From Terriglobia bacterium (GTDB lineage: Bacteria; Acidobacteriota; Terriglobia; Bryobacterales; Bryobacteraceae), in assembly GCA_020073265.1 (NCBI GenBank), contig JAIQFN010000025.1:1-64000 (forward strand): DNA of 64,000 nt. Direction: 5' to 3'. Under the pieces are notes generated by a model. It was not told where the DNA came from, ran no database searches, and saw nothing but the letters and a program-made list of their open reading frames with translations. Of the stretch, positions 35,876 to 43,643 are shown piece by piece; positions within the stretch are counted from its first letter, which is position 1, and every line of letters starts with the position of its first letter. The translations under genes and the position numbers were made by a program.

Positions 35876-37031
35876 AAGCAGCACGCTGCTCGTTTTGGCG
35901 ATCGCGCTGTGGGCCGGCGCGAGTGCGTATGCCCAGGATGAGCGGCGGGTGCTGGCGAAGAAACCGGTGGACGCGACGAACTCGGTGATGCTGGTGGAGA
36001 CGCGCCCGGCTCAGATCACGGCAGGCGCGCAAATCGAGATCGGGGTATTCGTCGTCGCGGAAAAGGACGATCAGGTGCGACAGGTGCTGGACCGGTTGCC
36101 GCTGGGCGCGACCGCTGGGTATCCGACGCTCGAGCTGATCGGTGCCAATTCCGCCTATCTGCATTTCTATTCCGACTACGGCATGTACCAAGGCAGCATC
36201 AAGTACAGCTACGATCTGGCGGGTGGGCAACCAGCGGTGAAGATTCCCTACTCGATGGTGGCGCTCACGGATTCGTGGAAAGTGAACGGGGAGCTGTACT
36301 ATGCGGCATCGTTCGGGCGCGAGAATCACGCCATCATCGCGATCACGCCGCGCGAGGGCGACGCCAATCCGTCGTACAAGATTCTGGAGGGCGAAGGCCG
36401 CAAGCCAGCGCCGAGCGAAGAGGATGCCGTCAGCGTTGTGAACACGACGCCGCCAGGCCAGCCGCATCAGCCTTCCGGAATTTCCATCCGTGAGGGCGGG
36501 ATCAAGAAATTCTATCCGGTGCCGGTTCCCAGCATGGCGCAGCATCGCGAGGCGGTACCGGAAAAGCAGGCGCCGGGCGAAATCGAAAACGACATCGGGC
36601 CGTACGTTCAAGTGGGCGGGAAGATCTGGTTCGCGAATACGTTTTACGACAGCGAGGGGGTCTCGGGCGTGGGGGCCATCGGCGCGTTCGACATCGCGGC
36701 GCGCCAGTACGACATGCGGTATCTCGCGGAGATCGCGCCGTGGTCGGGATCGGCGATGCTCGCCGACGGCGACGATCTGTGGGTCGGGTTGATGCGACGT
36801 CCGGAGGGCGCGAACTACGGCGCCGGGCTGCTGCGCTATGACACGCGGACAGGCGCGGTGAGCACGGTGGCGATCGCCGACTTAATCCACACCATCGATC
36901 GCGTCGGAAACGCTCTGTACTGCGGCACGTCGCACGGCCTTTATGTAGTGCGCGGCGGTAAGGTGACGCAATTTCGATTCGAGCCGGACGAAAGCGGGCG
37001 GCTGGTCATGGTCGCGCGGGCGATTCGCTAG
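35868..37031 (+). CDS. Secreted hypothetical protein, possible beta-propeller
   Basis: The best start is the TTG at 35868, which overlaps the previous stop (TTGAGTAG) and gives the signal peptide SSTLLVLAIALWAGASAYA. The mature 365 residues have an Ig-like N-terminal half (VDATNSVMLVETRPAQITAG) and a C-terminal half with propeller-like strands (GKIWFANTFYDSEG, GDDLWVGLMRRPEG, GNALYCGTSHGLYVV). No catalytic motif is visible and I do not recognise the family. It is probably co-transcribed with the small secreted gene. Its end overlaps the convergent rfaE2 gene by 26 bases. Confidence 0.55.
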   Translation: MSRSSTLLVLAIALWAGASAYAQDERRVLAKKPVDATNSVMLVETRPAQITAGAQIEIGVFVVAEKDDQVRQVLDRLPLGATAGYPTLELIGANSAYLHFYSDYGMYQGSIKYSYDLAGGQPAVKIPYSMVALTDSWKVNGELYYAASFGRENHAIIAITPREGDANPSYKILEGEGRKPAPSEEDAVSVVNTTPPGQPHQPSGISIREGGIKKFYPVPVPSMAQHREAVPEKQAPGEIENDIGPYVQVGGKIWFANTFYDSEGVSGVGAIGAFDIAARQYDMRYLAEIAPWSGSAMLADGDDLWVGLMRRPEGANYGAGLLRYDTRTGAVSTVAIADLIHTIDRVGNALYCGTSHGLYVVRGGKVTQFRFEPDESGRLVMVARAIR

Positions 37032-37500
37032 CCGATCGCGCGACGATTTCTTCCAGGATGCCAGTGGTCGAGTAGCCGGGCTCGAGCGGCAGAGCCAGGA
37101 CTTTGCCGCCGGCCGCTTCCACTTCCTCGCGACCGGCGATGAAGTGCGACCAATCGGCGCCTTTCACCAGAACGTCCGGGAGCAGGGCAGCGATCAGCTC
37201 GCGCGGCGTGTCTTCATCGAAGAACGTGACTGCATCCACGGCCTGTAGCGCGGCGGCCAGCTCGGCGCGTTCGTTTTGGGAGATGAGCGGGCGCGTGGGA
37301 CCTTTCAGGCGCTGCACGCTCGCGTCGGTGTTCAGCGCCAGGACCAGGATGTCGCCGAGCGAGCGGGCGCTTTCGAGCAGACGGATGTGGCCGGGATGCA
37401 GGACGTCGTAGCAGCCGTTGGTGAAGACCACGATTTTGCCGGCGCGTTTCCAATCGGCGCGCGCGGCCACCAGTTCAGCGCGTGTGTAGATGGGTGCCAA
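37006..37500 (-). CDS. rfaE2: Heptose 1-phosphate adenylyltransferase (RfaE2/HldE C-domain)
   Basis: Transfers AMP to D-glycero-beta-D-manno-heptose 1-phosphate to make ADP-heptose for lipopolysaccharide core. The 164-residue protein is the stand-alone nucleotidyltransferase domain: VFTNGCYDVLHPGHIRLLE with HxGH at 35-38, LNTDASVQRLKGPTRP, and the C-terminal PGYSTTGILEEI, matching the ISTSxxI-like motif. The kinase half (RfaE1) is not adjacent. The gene follows the Imm53-like gene by eight bases. Its presence agrees with a Gram-negative envelope. Confidence 0.92.
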   Translation of the reverse strand: MAPIYTRAELVAARADWKRAGKIVVFTNGCYDVLHPGHIRLLESARSLGDILVLALNTDASVQRLKGPTRPLISQNERAELAAALQAVDAVTFFDEDTPRELIAALLPDVLVKGADWSHFIAGREEVEAAGGKVLALPLEPGYSTTGILEEIVARSASESPARP

Positions 37501-37508
37501 ACGCTATC

Positions 37509-37823
37509 TTACCGTGGCGACCGGCGGGATCCGGGCTTGGCGGCGGCCCATTTCTGGAAGATGTCGATGATTTCGCCGAGCTTTTGGCCATCGCCCTGGC
37601 CGCGGAAACGGTTGTGATCGACGCCGCAGACCAGCCAGTCGTTGGGTGAAAGCTCGCGGCGGACGGGCGGCATGGGGTGATCCTCAAGCGGCGTTCCGGC
37701 CAGATCGATGGTGACCATCCAGCCGGGGTTATCGAGCGTTTCGATGGTGACGCCGAGGGCATGTTCCCATTCGCCGTCGCATTGGGCGAGGTACCAGGAC
37801 TGGAGGAATTCGATGGGGGGCAT
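37509..37823 (-). CDS. Imm53-family immunity protein
   Basis: The 104-residue protein matches the Imm53 pattern: LQSWYLAQCDGEWEHALGVT, then IETLDNPGWMVTIDLAGTPL, and a C-terminal DWLVCGVDHNRFRGQGD. Imm53 proteins are predicted immunity factors for polymorphic toxins. No toxin gene is visible in the window, so this is an orphan, as often seen where cells keep protection against relatives. It is only eight bases from rfaE2, so it is probably expressed with that housekeeping gene. Confidence 0.8.
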   Translation of the reverse strand: MPPIEFLQSWYLAQCDGEWEHALGVTIETLDNPGWMVTIDLAGTPLEDHPMPPVRRELSPNDWLVCGVDHNRFRGQGDGQKLGEIIDIFQKWAAAKPGSRRSPR

Positions 37824-37877
37824 GTTGGAAAGCTAGCACATGCTGCTTCTGATAACATGTATTATGTCAACTACAAG

Positions 37878-38159
37878 CTATCTGGGCCAACCGATGTCGC
37901 GCCAGATGCGTGCCGTCGAGAACAGCGCCAAGTGTCGGACGTTCGTGGTTGCGATGACTCCTTCGTTACTATCCCGGGTGAGATCGACGGCCTGCGGCCA
38001 GGATCATGTCGGCGTCGAGTGCGGCGTCATCGGCTGATTGCCGGCCCAGTTTCCGCGCCTTCGCCCAGAACAGGTCTTGCAGGCCTCATTTTCAGGGGAG
38101 CTTTTCGGATTCGTGATCATTCCGAGTGGACCGGCGTCCAGCAGAACGATCAGGCTCAT
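37878..38159 (-). pseudogene. PIN-domain toxin with two frameshifts
   Basis: The ATG at 38159 overlaps the antitoxin stop (ATGA). The product begins MSLIVLLDAGPLGMITNPK, then leaves frame near 38065-38082; the next family segment (LFWAKARKLGRQSADDAALD, then ADMILAA) is in another frame. A second shift near 37991-37995 moves to VDLTRDSNEGVIATTNVRHL and ALFSTARIWRDIG, ending at 37878. Repaired, it would be a PIN RNase of about 95-100 residues with an N-terminal Asp and C-terminal TTN-RH motif. Two independent indels make real decay more likely than error. Confidence 0.78.
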
Positions 38160-38362
38160 GGGAACAGTTTGTAGCCTTCCGGCCGACCTTCGTCCAAGGC
38201 GCGCCGCAGGAATTCGAAGGTCTCGCGCTGTTCCGTCTCATTGCCGTGCATCCAATCGTCGAGCAGCTTTGCCAAGTCAACCGGGTTGGGCTTTTTCAAG
38301 CCCACAATTCCGCCGGGCTGCGGAATACCCGCTGGCTCGCGGCGATTGTTGGTATCTGGCAT
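38156..38362 (-). CDS. Antitoxin partner of the broken PIN toxin
   Basis: A 68-residue protein starting at the ATG at 38362 behind AGAAGG (MPDTNNRREPAGIPQPGG, then VDLAKLLDDWMHGNETEQRE and FEFLRRALDEGRPEGYKLF). Its stop overlaps the toxin start as ATGA. It is intact. The frame stays open upstream to 38488, but that part is the antisense of a terminator repeat. No DNA-binding motif is certain; the role rests on layout. Confidence 0.6.
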   Translation of the reverse strand: MPDTNNRREPAGIPQPGGIVGLKKPNPVDLAKLLDDWMHGNETEQRETFEFLRRALDEGRPEGYKLFP

Positions 38363-38399
38363 CCTTCTTCTCTGATTGTACGACCTCGGTAGGCTCGAC

Positions 38400-38439
38400 A
38401 AAAAAGGCCCGAACTCGCTGGGAGGAGCTTGTTCGGGCC
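38400..38439 (-). terminator. Rho-independent terminator in repeat copy 1
   Basis: GGCCCGAAC (38406-38414) pairs with GTTCGGGCC (38431-38439), followed on the minus strand by six T residues. No intact minus-strand gene now ends at it. Confidence 0.75.
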
Positions 38440-38492
38440 CGAGGGAAGAAATTGATGTTTGGATGGCTGCCGTTTTATCGATGGCCACCGCC
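38400..38492. repeat. Duplicated 3' end plus terminator, copy 1
   Basis: About 93 bases match 39464-39556 with only a few differences. On the minus strand the copy holds the last codons of a Gly-rich protein (GGGHR then stop at 38475) and its terminator. No gene body precedes these codons here, so it is a remnant of a paralogue or duplication. Together with the second copy it flanks the TacAT module. Confidence 0.85.
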
Positions 38493-38577
38493 TCCGAGCC
38501 GGTGTGGTGTTAAGTTATCAGCGCCTCGGACGGAGCGTCCCCAACCGCGATTGGGTGGCCTGCCGAAATCCGATGTC

Positions 38578-38606
38578 TTGACATTGTCGGACAACCGCGC
38601 TAATGT
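38578..38606 (+). promoter_or_regulatory. tacAT promoter with palindromic operator in the spacer
   Basis: TTGACA (38578-38583), 17 bases, TAATGT (38601-38606) is a near-consensus sigma-70 promoter 18 bases before the antitoxin ATG. The spacer contains the perfect dyad TTGTCGGACAA (38584-38594), a likely binding site for the ribbon-helix-helix antitoxin, which usually represses its own operon. Confidence 0.7.
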
Positions 38607-38623
38607 GACCTTGGGGAGCGTCC

Positions 38624-38914
38624 ATGCCCGCACGAACCACACGCAGCGAAAAGCTCGATCTTCGGCTGACACCTAACGCCAAACGCGCACTGCAGGCGGC
38701 CGCCGCCGCGTCGCACCGATCGGTCAGCGAATTCGTGCTCGAGAGCGCGCTCGCGCGCGCCGATGCGACGCTGGCAGACCGGCGTTCTTTCAGTCTCAAC
38801 GCCGCGCAATGGAAAGCCTTCCTGGCCGCCCTGGATGCGCCTCCACGACCCCTGCCCCGCCTGAAGCGTCTGCTGAAAGAACCCGGATTCTTCGACGCCG
38901 GGCCGAATCAGTGA
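38624..38914 (+). CDS. tacA: DUF1778 ribbon-helix-helix antitoxin (TacA-like)
   Basis: The 96-residue protein has an N-terminal ribbon-helix-helix (KLDLRLTPNAKRALQAAAAA, then VSEFVLESALARAD) and a C-terminal toxin-binding tail (LPRLKRLLKEPGFFD). TacA antitoxins neutralise GNAT toxins and repress the operon. The ATG follows GGGGAG. Its stop overlaps the toxin's GTG as GTGA. All parts appear intact. Confidence 0.9.
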   Translation: MPARTTRSEKLDLRLTPNAKRALQAAAAASHRSVSEFVLESALARADATLADRRSFSLNAAQWKAFLAALDAPPRPLPRLKRLLKEPGFFDAGPNQ

Positions 38915-39417
38915 AGGCCGCCCGCAGCGTCGAGAAACTGCGCCCCGACCACGCGATTGAAGGTTTCGACTGCGGCCGGGAAGAACTCAACCGCTATCTG
39001 CTGAGGTTTGCCTGGGCGAACCAGCAGGCGGGAGCCGCGCAGACCTATGTCGGTCTGGTGGGGGATGTCGTGGCCGGCTATTTCACGCTCGCAGTCGGCC
39101 AGGTCACCCGCGAGCAATCGCCCGAACGTCTCACCAAGGGACTGGCGCGCCACCCCGTGCCGATTATGTTGCTGGCGCGTCTGGCCGTAGCTCGAAGCTG
39201 GCAGGGCCAGGGCGTCGGCAAAGCCCTGTTGCGCGACGCCATGCAGCGCACCGTGCAGGCGGCCGACATTGCTGGCATCCGAGCGTTCGCGGTGCATGCG
39301 AAGGATCAGGATGCCAAGCGCTTCTACGAGAAATTCGATTTCATCCCCTCGCCTACCGATCCGATGCATCTCTTCGTCTTGCTCAAGGACGTGCGGCGGA
39401 TCGTTTCAGGGCGGTGA
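38911..39417 (+). CDS. tacT: GNAT acetyltransferase toxin (TacT-like)
   Basis: TacT toxins acetylate the amino acid on charged tRNAs and stop translation. The 168-residue protein has the usual opening (EKLRPDHAIEGFDCGREELN), the acetyl-CoA pyrophosphate loop in ARSWQGQGVGKALLRDA, and the catalytic Tyr region (KRFYEKFDFIP). It starts with GTG at 38911 within the tacA stop, giving the standard coupling; the frame open from 38809 is not needed. It ends shortly before the second repeat copy. Confidence 0.9.
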   Translation: MKAARSVEKLRPDHAIEGFDCGREELNRYLLRFAWANQQAGAAQTYVGLVGDVVAGYFTLAVGQVTREQSPERLTKGLARHPVPIMLLARLAVARSWQGQGVGKALLRDAMQRTVQAADIAGIRAFAVHAKDQDAKRFYEKFDFIPSPTDPMHLFVLLKDVRRIVSGR

Positions 39418-39460
39418 GGCGGTCATAGGACAGGGTTAACGACGCAAGCGGCGGGTTCGG

Positions 39461-39503
39461 CAAAAAAAAGGCCCGAACTCGCTGGGAGGAGCTTGTTCGG
39501 GCC
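39461..39503 (-). terminator. Rho-independent terminator of the FecR/DUF6600 gene
   Basis: Perfect 9-bp stem GGCCCGAAC (39470-39478) with GTTCGGGCC (39495-39503), followed on the minus strand by eight T residues. It lies 36 bases after the stop codon of the minus-strand gene ending at 39539. Confidence 0.92.
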
Positions 39504-39556
39504 CGAGGGAAGAAATTGATGTTTGGATGGCCTGCCGTTTAGCGATGGCCTCCGCC
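39464..39556. repeat. Duplicated 3' end plus terminator, copy 2
   Basis: This copy matches 38400-38492 and is in its native place: it carries the last codons of the FecR/DUF6600 gene and that gene's terminator. The direct repeats are 1064 bases apart and contain only the TacAT module and its promoter between them. Confidence 0.85.
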
Positions 39557-41569
39557 GCCTGAATGTCCGCCGCCACCGCCGCCGGAGTGTCCGCCGCCAC
39601 TACCGCCGGAGCTGCGAGCGCCGCCTCCGCCGTTACCACCGGAGCTACGCGCGCCACCAACGCCGCCGCCTCCACCACTAGGAGCGCCTCCAAAACTTCG
39701 CGGCGCAGGACTGCCGCCGCCTCCGTAGGATCGCGGCGCTTCATAGCTGCGGGGCGCCTGCTGCTGGTAGTTGCGAGCCGGGCTGTCGAAACTCGGCGCG
39801 TTGGGACGAGGCGCGTTGTAATTGGGCGGCGCATAGTCGCCGCGCGAGCGTTGCTGCACGATGGGCGGGCTGATGTGCACCGCCGACGACCCGCCGCTGG
39901 GCGCAGAATTCTCGAAGCGCTGCCATCCGCGGCTGGCTCCGCTGTTGTCGAACGATCGCGCGGCCGGCGCCTGGGATTGAGGCGCGGCGTTCGCGTTACC
40001 CGGTTGTCCGAAGCGACCCCAGCCACGATTCCCGGAGGACGCCGGATCGCCGCCGCGGTTGGACTGGTTAACGCCCGCGCCGGTATTCGGCATGGTCCGC
40101 GCGAACCCGGACGAGTTCCCCGCCCCGGTGCGTCCCGACTGCGTGAAGTCCGAACGCGACATCTGCTGCATGGCGCGCTGCTGTTGATCGAACGAGAAAT
40201 GCTCGACGCGCGGCGCCTGGTTGCGAGTGGCGAAGCTCTGGACCCGGCTCTGGGCGAAGTTTCCACTGACGGCGCGATCCGACATCCGCAGGCTGGCGCG
40301 ATCGGGCGCCACCGGAAGCGCGCCATGCACCAGACCGGCCTGCTGGATCTGGCCACGATCGAGCGAGGTGAACCGGCCCTGGCGTCCGAAGTTAGCGGTA
40401 TTCACTCCGGTCACGGCGCCGTTGATGCGGGCGTTGCGGAACGAGTTGAAGACGTTCACGTTGTTGACGATGGTGGTGTTGTTGAAACCGCCGTTGCGGA
40501 ATCCGCCATAGAATCCACGGCCCCACCAGGGATGGAACACCTCGAAGGGCGCCAGCGGAACCCAGCCTACGCCGCCGAATCCGAAGCCGACTCCGCCTCC
40601 GAACCCGCCGCCATAACCGAAGAAGCCGACCAGCGCGGGCGACCAGCCATAGTGCCCGTAGATCGATCCCGGATACCAGCACCAGCGTCCCGAGCCCCAG
40701 AACCAGCGGCCGTAGTGATACGGAGCCCAGCCCCAGGGATCGTAGCTCACCCAGGTCCAGCCATAATAGTCTTCCCAAACCCAGCGGCCGTCGCGATAGG
40801 GAGCCCAGCCGGGCGCCACATTCGGCGCCCAGACGTTGCCGTAGGTGGGATCGTTGGTCCACTGGCCGTATTGATCCAGGTCCTCGGCGCCGTAGACATC
40901 GGGGCTGACGTACTTGGAACTCTGCGAACGCTCCAGGTAATGGTCGCGATCTTCGTTCCAGCGATCCCAGCTATCGGGCGGGATGGCCTGCACGATTTGA
41001 AACTCGGTGTCGGCGGCTGAGCCGCGGGCGTTCATGGTCTGCCCTGACTCCAGACGCTGGCTGCCATTGGCGCTGTAGATGTCGGCCTGGCCGGATCGCA
41101 CCGTGATTTCAGAAGTTCCGTCTTCGCGCACGCTGACGCGATAGATGCCCTGCCTCAGAGGATGCAGCGCTACGCTGGGAGTGTCCACTTCGCTCTGGGC
41201 CTGGCTGGGCCGCAGGACGCGGAAGGTGGCGGTGCCGACGGCAACCTGGATTTGGAAACTGTTCACGTCCATTCCGCTGAAGCGGACTTCGGAGCTGGGG
41301 CCGATGCGGATCGCATTGGCGAAGTCGAGTTCCACTTCGGCGCGCGAGGAGGCGCCGGTAAGAATGCGGTCGTCCGCCATGATGGGCCCGTTGATGGCGG
41401 CGGCCACCACGTCTCCGGAATCGCCGCGGCGCACCGATACGTCTCCGTTCAGAACGCTGATGCGGGCCACCGCGCGGCCGGGTTCGGACTGGCCGTCGGG
41501 ATCCTGGGCCACCAGCAAACCGGTGGCACACAGCGTCGCAATCGCCAGGGATGGAAGAATGCGTTTCAT
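39539..41569 (-). CDS. FecR-domain/DUF6600 Trp- and Gly-rich secreted protein
   Basis: The 676-residue exported protein has a signal peptide (ILPSLAIATLCATGLLVAQ) and a FecR-like domain (about 35-150; SVRRGDSGD, ADDRILTGASSRAEVEL). A DUF6600-type Trp/Tyr/Gly segment follows (WVSYDPWGWAPYHYGRWFWG), then a long low-complexity tail of Asn, Gln, Ser and finally poly-Gly/His (SGGGHSGGGGG). Such proteins are typical of Acidobacteriota and are probably surface or matrix proteins; FecR here acts as a structural domain and there is no sigma factor beside it. The ATG at 41569 is chosen for the signal peptide; the frame extends to 41830. Confidence 0.82.
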   Translation of the reverse strand: MKRILPSLAIATLCATGLLVAQDPDGQSEPGRAVARISVLNGDVSVRRGDSGDVVAAAINGPIMADDRILTGASSRAEVELDFANAIRIGPSSEVRFSGMDVNSFQIQVAVGTATFRVLRPSQAQSEVDTPSVALHPLRQGIYRVSVREDGTSEITVRSGQADIYSANGSQRLESGQTMNARGSAADTEFQIVQAIPPDSWDRWNEDRDHYLERSQSSKYVSPDVYGAEDLDQYGQWTNDPTYGNVWAPNVAPGWAPYRDGRWVWEDYYGWTWVSYDPWGWAPYHYGRWFWGSGRWCWYPGSIYGHYGWSPALVGFFGYGGGFGGGVGFGFGGVGWVPLAPFEVFHPWWGRGFYGGFRNGGFNNTTIVNNVNVFNSFRNARINGAVTGVNTANFGRQGRFTSLDRGQIQQAGLVHGALPVAPDRASLRMSDRAVSGNFAQSRVQSFATRNQAPRVEHFSFDQQQRAMQQMSRSDFTQSGRTGAGNSSGFARTMPNTGAGVNQSNRGGDPASSGNRGWGRFGQPGNANAAPQSQAPAARSFDNSGASRGWQRFENSAPSGGSSAVHISPPIVQQRSRGDYAPPNYNAPRPNAPSFDSPARNYQQQAPRSYEAPRSYGGGGSPAPRSFGGAPSGGGGGVGGARSSGGNGGGGARSSGGSGGGHSGGGGGGHSGGGGHR

Positions 41570-41744
41570 AAGCGGCTCCACTTCCGCCCTCACAATGGCA
41601 TTCCGGTAACCAACCAGTAACTGGCTTGCTTTCAGCAGCTTGATTCGCCGGCTGGAAATGCCCTGGCTGGCTGAAAACCACCAGAAGTGCTTGGAAACAA
41701 CCGTATTGTAATCGCCGGGCGAACCGACGTAAACTATAGTTAAG

Positions 41745-43643
41745 TTGTCCCCGGCAACCACAGTCAATCCCTCGCTTCCCGAGGTGCATTCCAGCGTCAG
41801 CACGCTCGCGCCCTCCTTGTGGCGCCGCATGTTTGCCTTCGCCGGTCCGGCCTACCTGGTGAGCGTGGGCTACATGGACCCCGGCAACTGGGCCACGGAT
41901 CTGGAAGGCGGGGCGCGCTTCGGCTACCAGCTGCTGTGGGTGCTGGTGCTGTCCAACCTGATGGCGATCCTGCTGCAGACGCTGAGCGCGCGGCTGGGAA
42001 TCGTGACGCAGCGGGACCTGGCGCAAGCCTGCCGCGAGGCGTATCCGCGCGGGGTCGCGTACTCGCTGTGGTTGCTTTGCGAAATCGCCATCGCGGCGTG
42101 CGACCTGGCGGAGGTGCTGGGCGCGGCCATCGCGCTGAATCTTCTGTTTCACATTCCGCTGCTGACCGGCGTGCTGCTGACTGCCGCGGACACCTTGTTG
42201 CTGCTGTGGTTCACGCGGCTCGGCATTCGCGTGATCGAAAGCTTCGTGCTGTCGCTGATCGCGGTCATCGCGGGCTGTTTCCTGGTGGAGATCTGGTGGG
42301 CGGGCTGGCCGGCGTTCGGCGAGCTGGCGCACGGCCTGGTGCCGCACATTAGCACCCAGAATCTTTACCTGGCCATCGGAATCCTGGGAGCCACCGTGAT
42401 GCCGCACAACCTGTACCTGCATTCGGCGCTGGTGCAGACGCGGCGCATCGGCTCGAGCCTGCAAGCCAAAAGGATGGCGTGCCGTTTCAACCTGGTGGAT
42501 TCGACCATCGCGCTGAACGGCGCGCTGCTGGTGAACGCCGGCATCCTGATTCTGGCGGTGATGGTGTTCTTCAAGCGCGGCATCGTGGTGACGGAGATCC
42601 AGCAGGCCAACCAGTTGCTGTCGCCGCTGCTGGGCACTACGCTGGCGAGCGGGTTGTTCGCTGTGGCGCTGCTGTGCTCCGGGCAATCCTCGACTCTGAC
42701 CGGCACCATGGCGGGCCAGATCGTGATGGAGGGTTTCCTCAACTTCCGCATGCGGCCCTGGCTGCGGCGGCTGGTGACGCGCACGCTGGCTATCATCCCG
42801 GCGGCGCTGACGGTGTACTTCGCGGGAGCGCAGGGCACGTTCCGGCTGCTAATCCTGAGCCAGATCATTCTCAACATGCAGCTTCCGTTCGCGGTGATTC
42901 CGCTGATCCAGTTCACCAGCAGCCGGGAGCGCATGGGAGAATTCGCCAATCGCGCCTGGCTGAAGGTGCTGGCCTGGAGCGCGGCGGCTCTGATACTGAG
43001 CCTGGATATCTGGCTGGTGGTGCTCACGGTCGGAGACTGGCTCAAGAGCGCGGGCCGATGGCGAGTCTGGCTGGAGCTGGGGCTGCTGCCGGTGCTGATC
43101 GGACTCGGGGGCCTGCTGGCCTGGATTGTTTTCCAACCGGCGCTGCCGGGCTGGATCCGCCGGTTCGGGCGCGCGCCGATCGAGCTTCCCGAGCAAGTGG
43201 CGGCCGACTTGCCGAGTCCGGCTTACCAGCGCATCCTGGTGCCGCTCGATCACACCAGCAAGGATCGGGACGCCATCGCGCACGCGGCCGCAATGGCCAA
43301 GCAGCACCATGCCAAGCTGTACCTGCTGCACGTCGAGGAGGACGTGACCAGCCAGGTGTATGGCGCCATGTCGTCCACCGCGGAAGTGGAGGCGGGCGCG
43401 AAATACCTGGAGCAGATCGCGGCGCAGTTGGAGGCGCAGCAGATCGAGGTGGACCGGGTGGTGCGGTACTCGCGCAATCCGAAGAAAGAGATCGTGCGCT
43501 ACGCCGAGGAGCTGAAACCGGACCTGGTGGTGATGGGCGCGCACGGGCATCAGGGCATCAAGGACATCGTGTTTGGGACGACCATCAATGCGGTGCGGCA
43601 CAAGTTAAAGATGCCGCTGCTGGTGGTTCGAGGGGGCAGTTAG
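41745..43643 (+). CDS. Nramp divalent-metal transporter fused to UspA domain
   Basis: Residues about 25-480 form an Nramp (MntH-like) proton-coupled Mn/Fe transporter of about 11 helices, with the metal-binding DPGN (45-48) and MPH near 219 (TVMPHNLYLHS). Residues from about 492 form a complete universal-stress domain (YQRILVPLDHTSKDRDA) with the ATP-binding pattern GAHGHQGIKDIVFGTTI. The C-terminal domain would lie in the cytoplasm and may sense ATP or stress to adjust transport. The TTG at 41745 gives the longest form; the ATG at 41829 would trim only the N-terminal tail. It ends by overlapping the convergent DinB gene by four bases. Confidence 0.9.
   Translation: MSPATTVNPSLPEVHSSVSTLAPSLWRRMFAFAGPAYLVSVGYMDPGNWATDLEGGARFGYQLLWVLVLSNLMAILLQTLSARLGIVTQRDLAQACREAYPRGVAYSLWLLCEIAIAACDLAEVLGAAIALNLLFHIPLLTGVLLTAADTLLLLWFTRLGIRVIESFVLSLIAVIAGCFLVEIWWAGWPAFGELAHGLVPHISTQNLYLAIGILGATVMPHNLYLHSALVQTRRIGSSLQAKRMACRFNLVDSTIALNGALLVNAGILILAVMVFFKRGIVVTEIQQANQLLSPLLGTTLASGLFAVALLCSGQSSTLTGTMAGQIVMEGFLNFRMRPWLRRLVTRTLAIIPAALTVYFAGAQGTFRLLILSQIILNMQLPFAVIPLIQFTSSRERMGEFANRAWLKVLAWSAAALILSLDIWLVVLTVGDWLKSAGRWRVWLELGLLPVLIGLGGLLAWIVFQPALPGWIRRFGRAPIELPEQVAADLPSPAYQRILVPLDHTSKDRDAIAHAAAMAKQHHAKLYLLHVEEDVTSQVYGAMSSTAEVEAGAKYLEQIAAQLEAQQIEVDRVVRYSRNPKKEIVRYAEELKPDLVVMGAHGHQGIKDIVFGTTINAVRHKLKMPLLVVRGGS

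Noticed and set aside
38800-39000. CRISPR array, tRNA, rRNA or integrase att site anywhere near the TA modules
   Set aside because: No regularly spaced repeats, tRNA-like cloverleaf or integrase gene is visible in the window.
41701-41745. Promoter TTGTAA with TATAGT before the Nramp gene
   Set aside because: The 23-base spacing is too long, and the -10 would lie five bases before the longest start.
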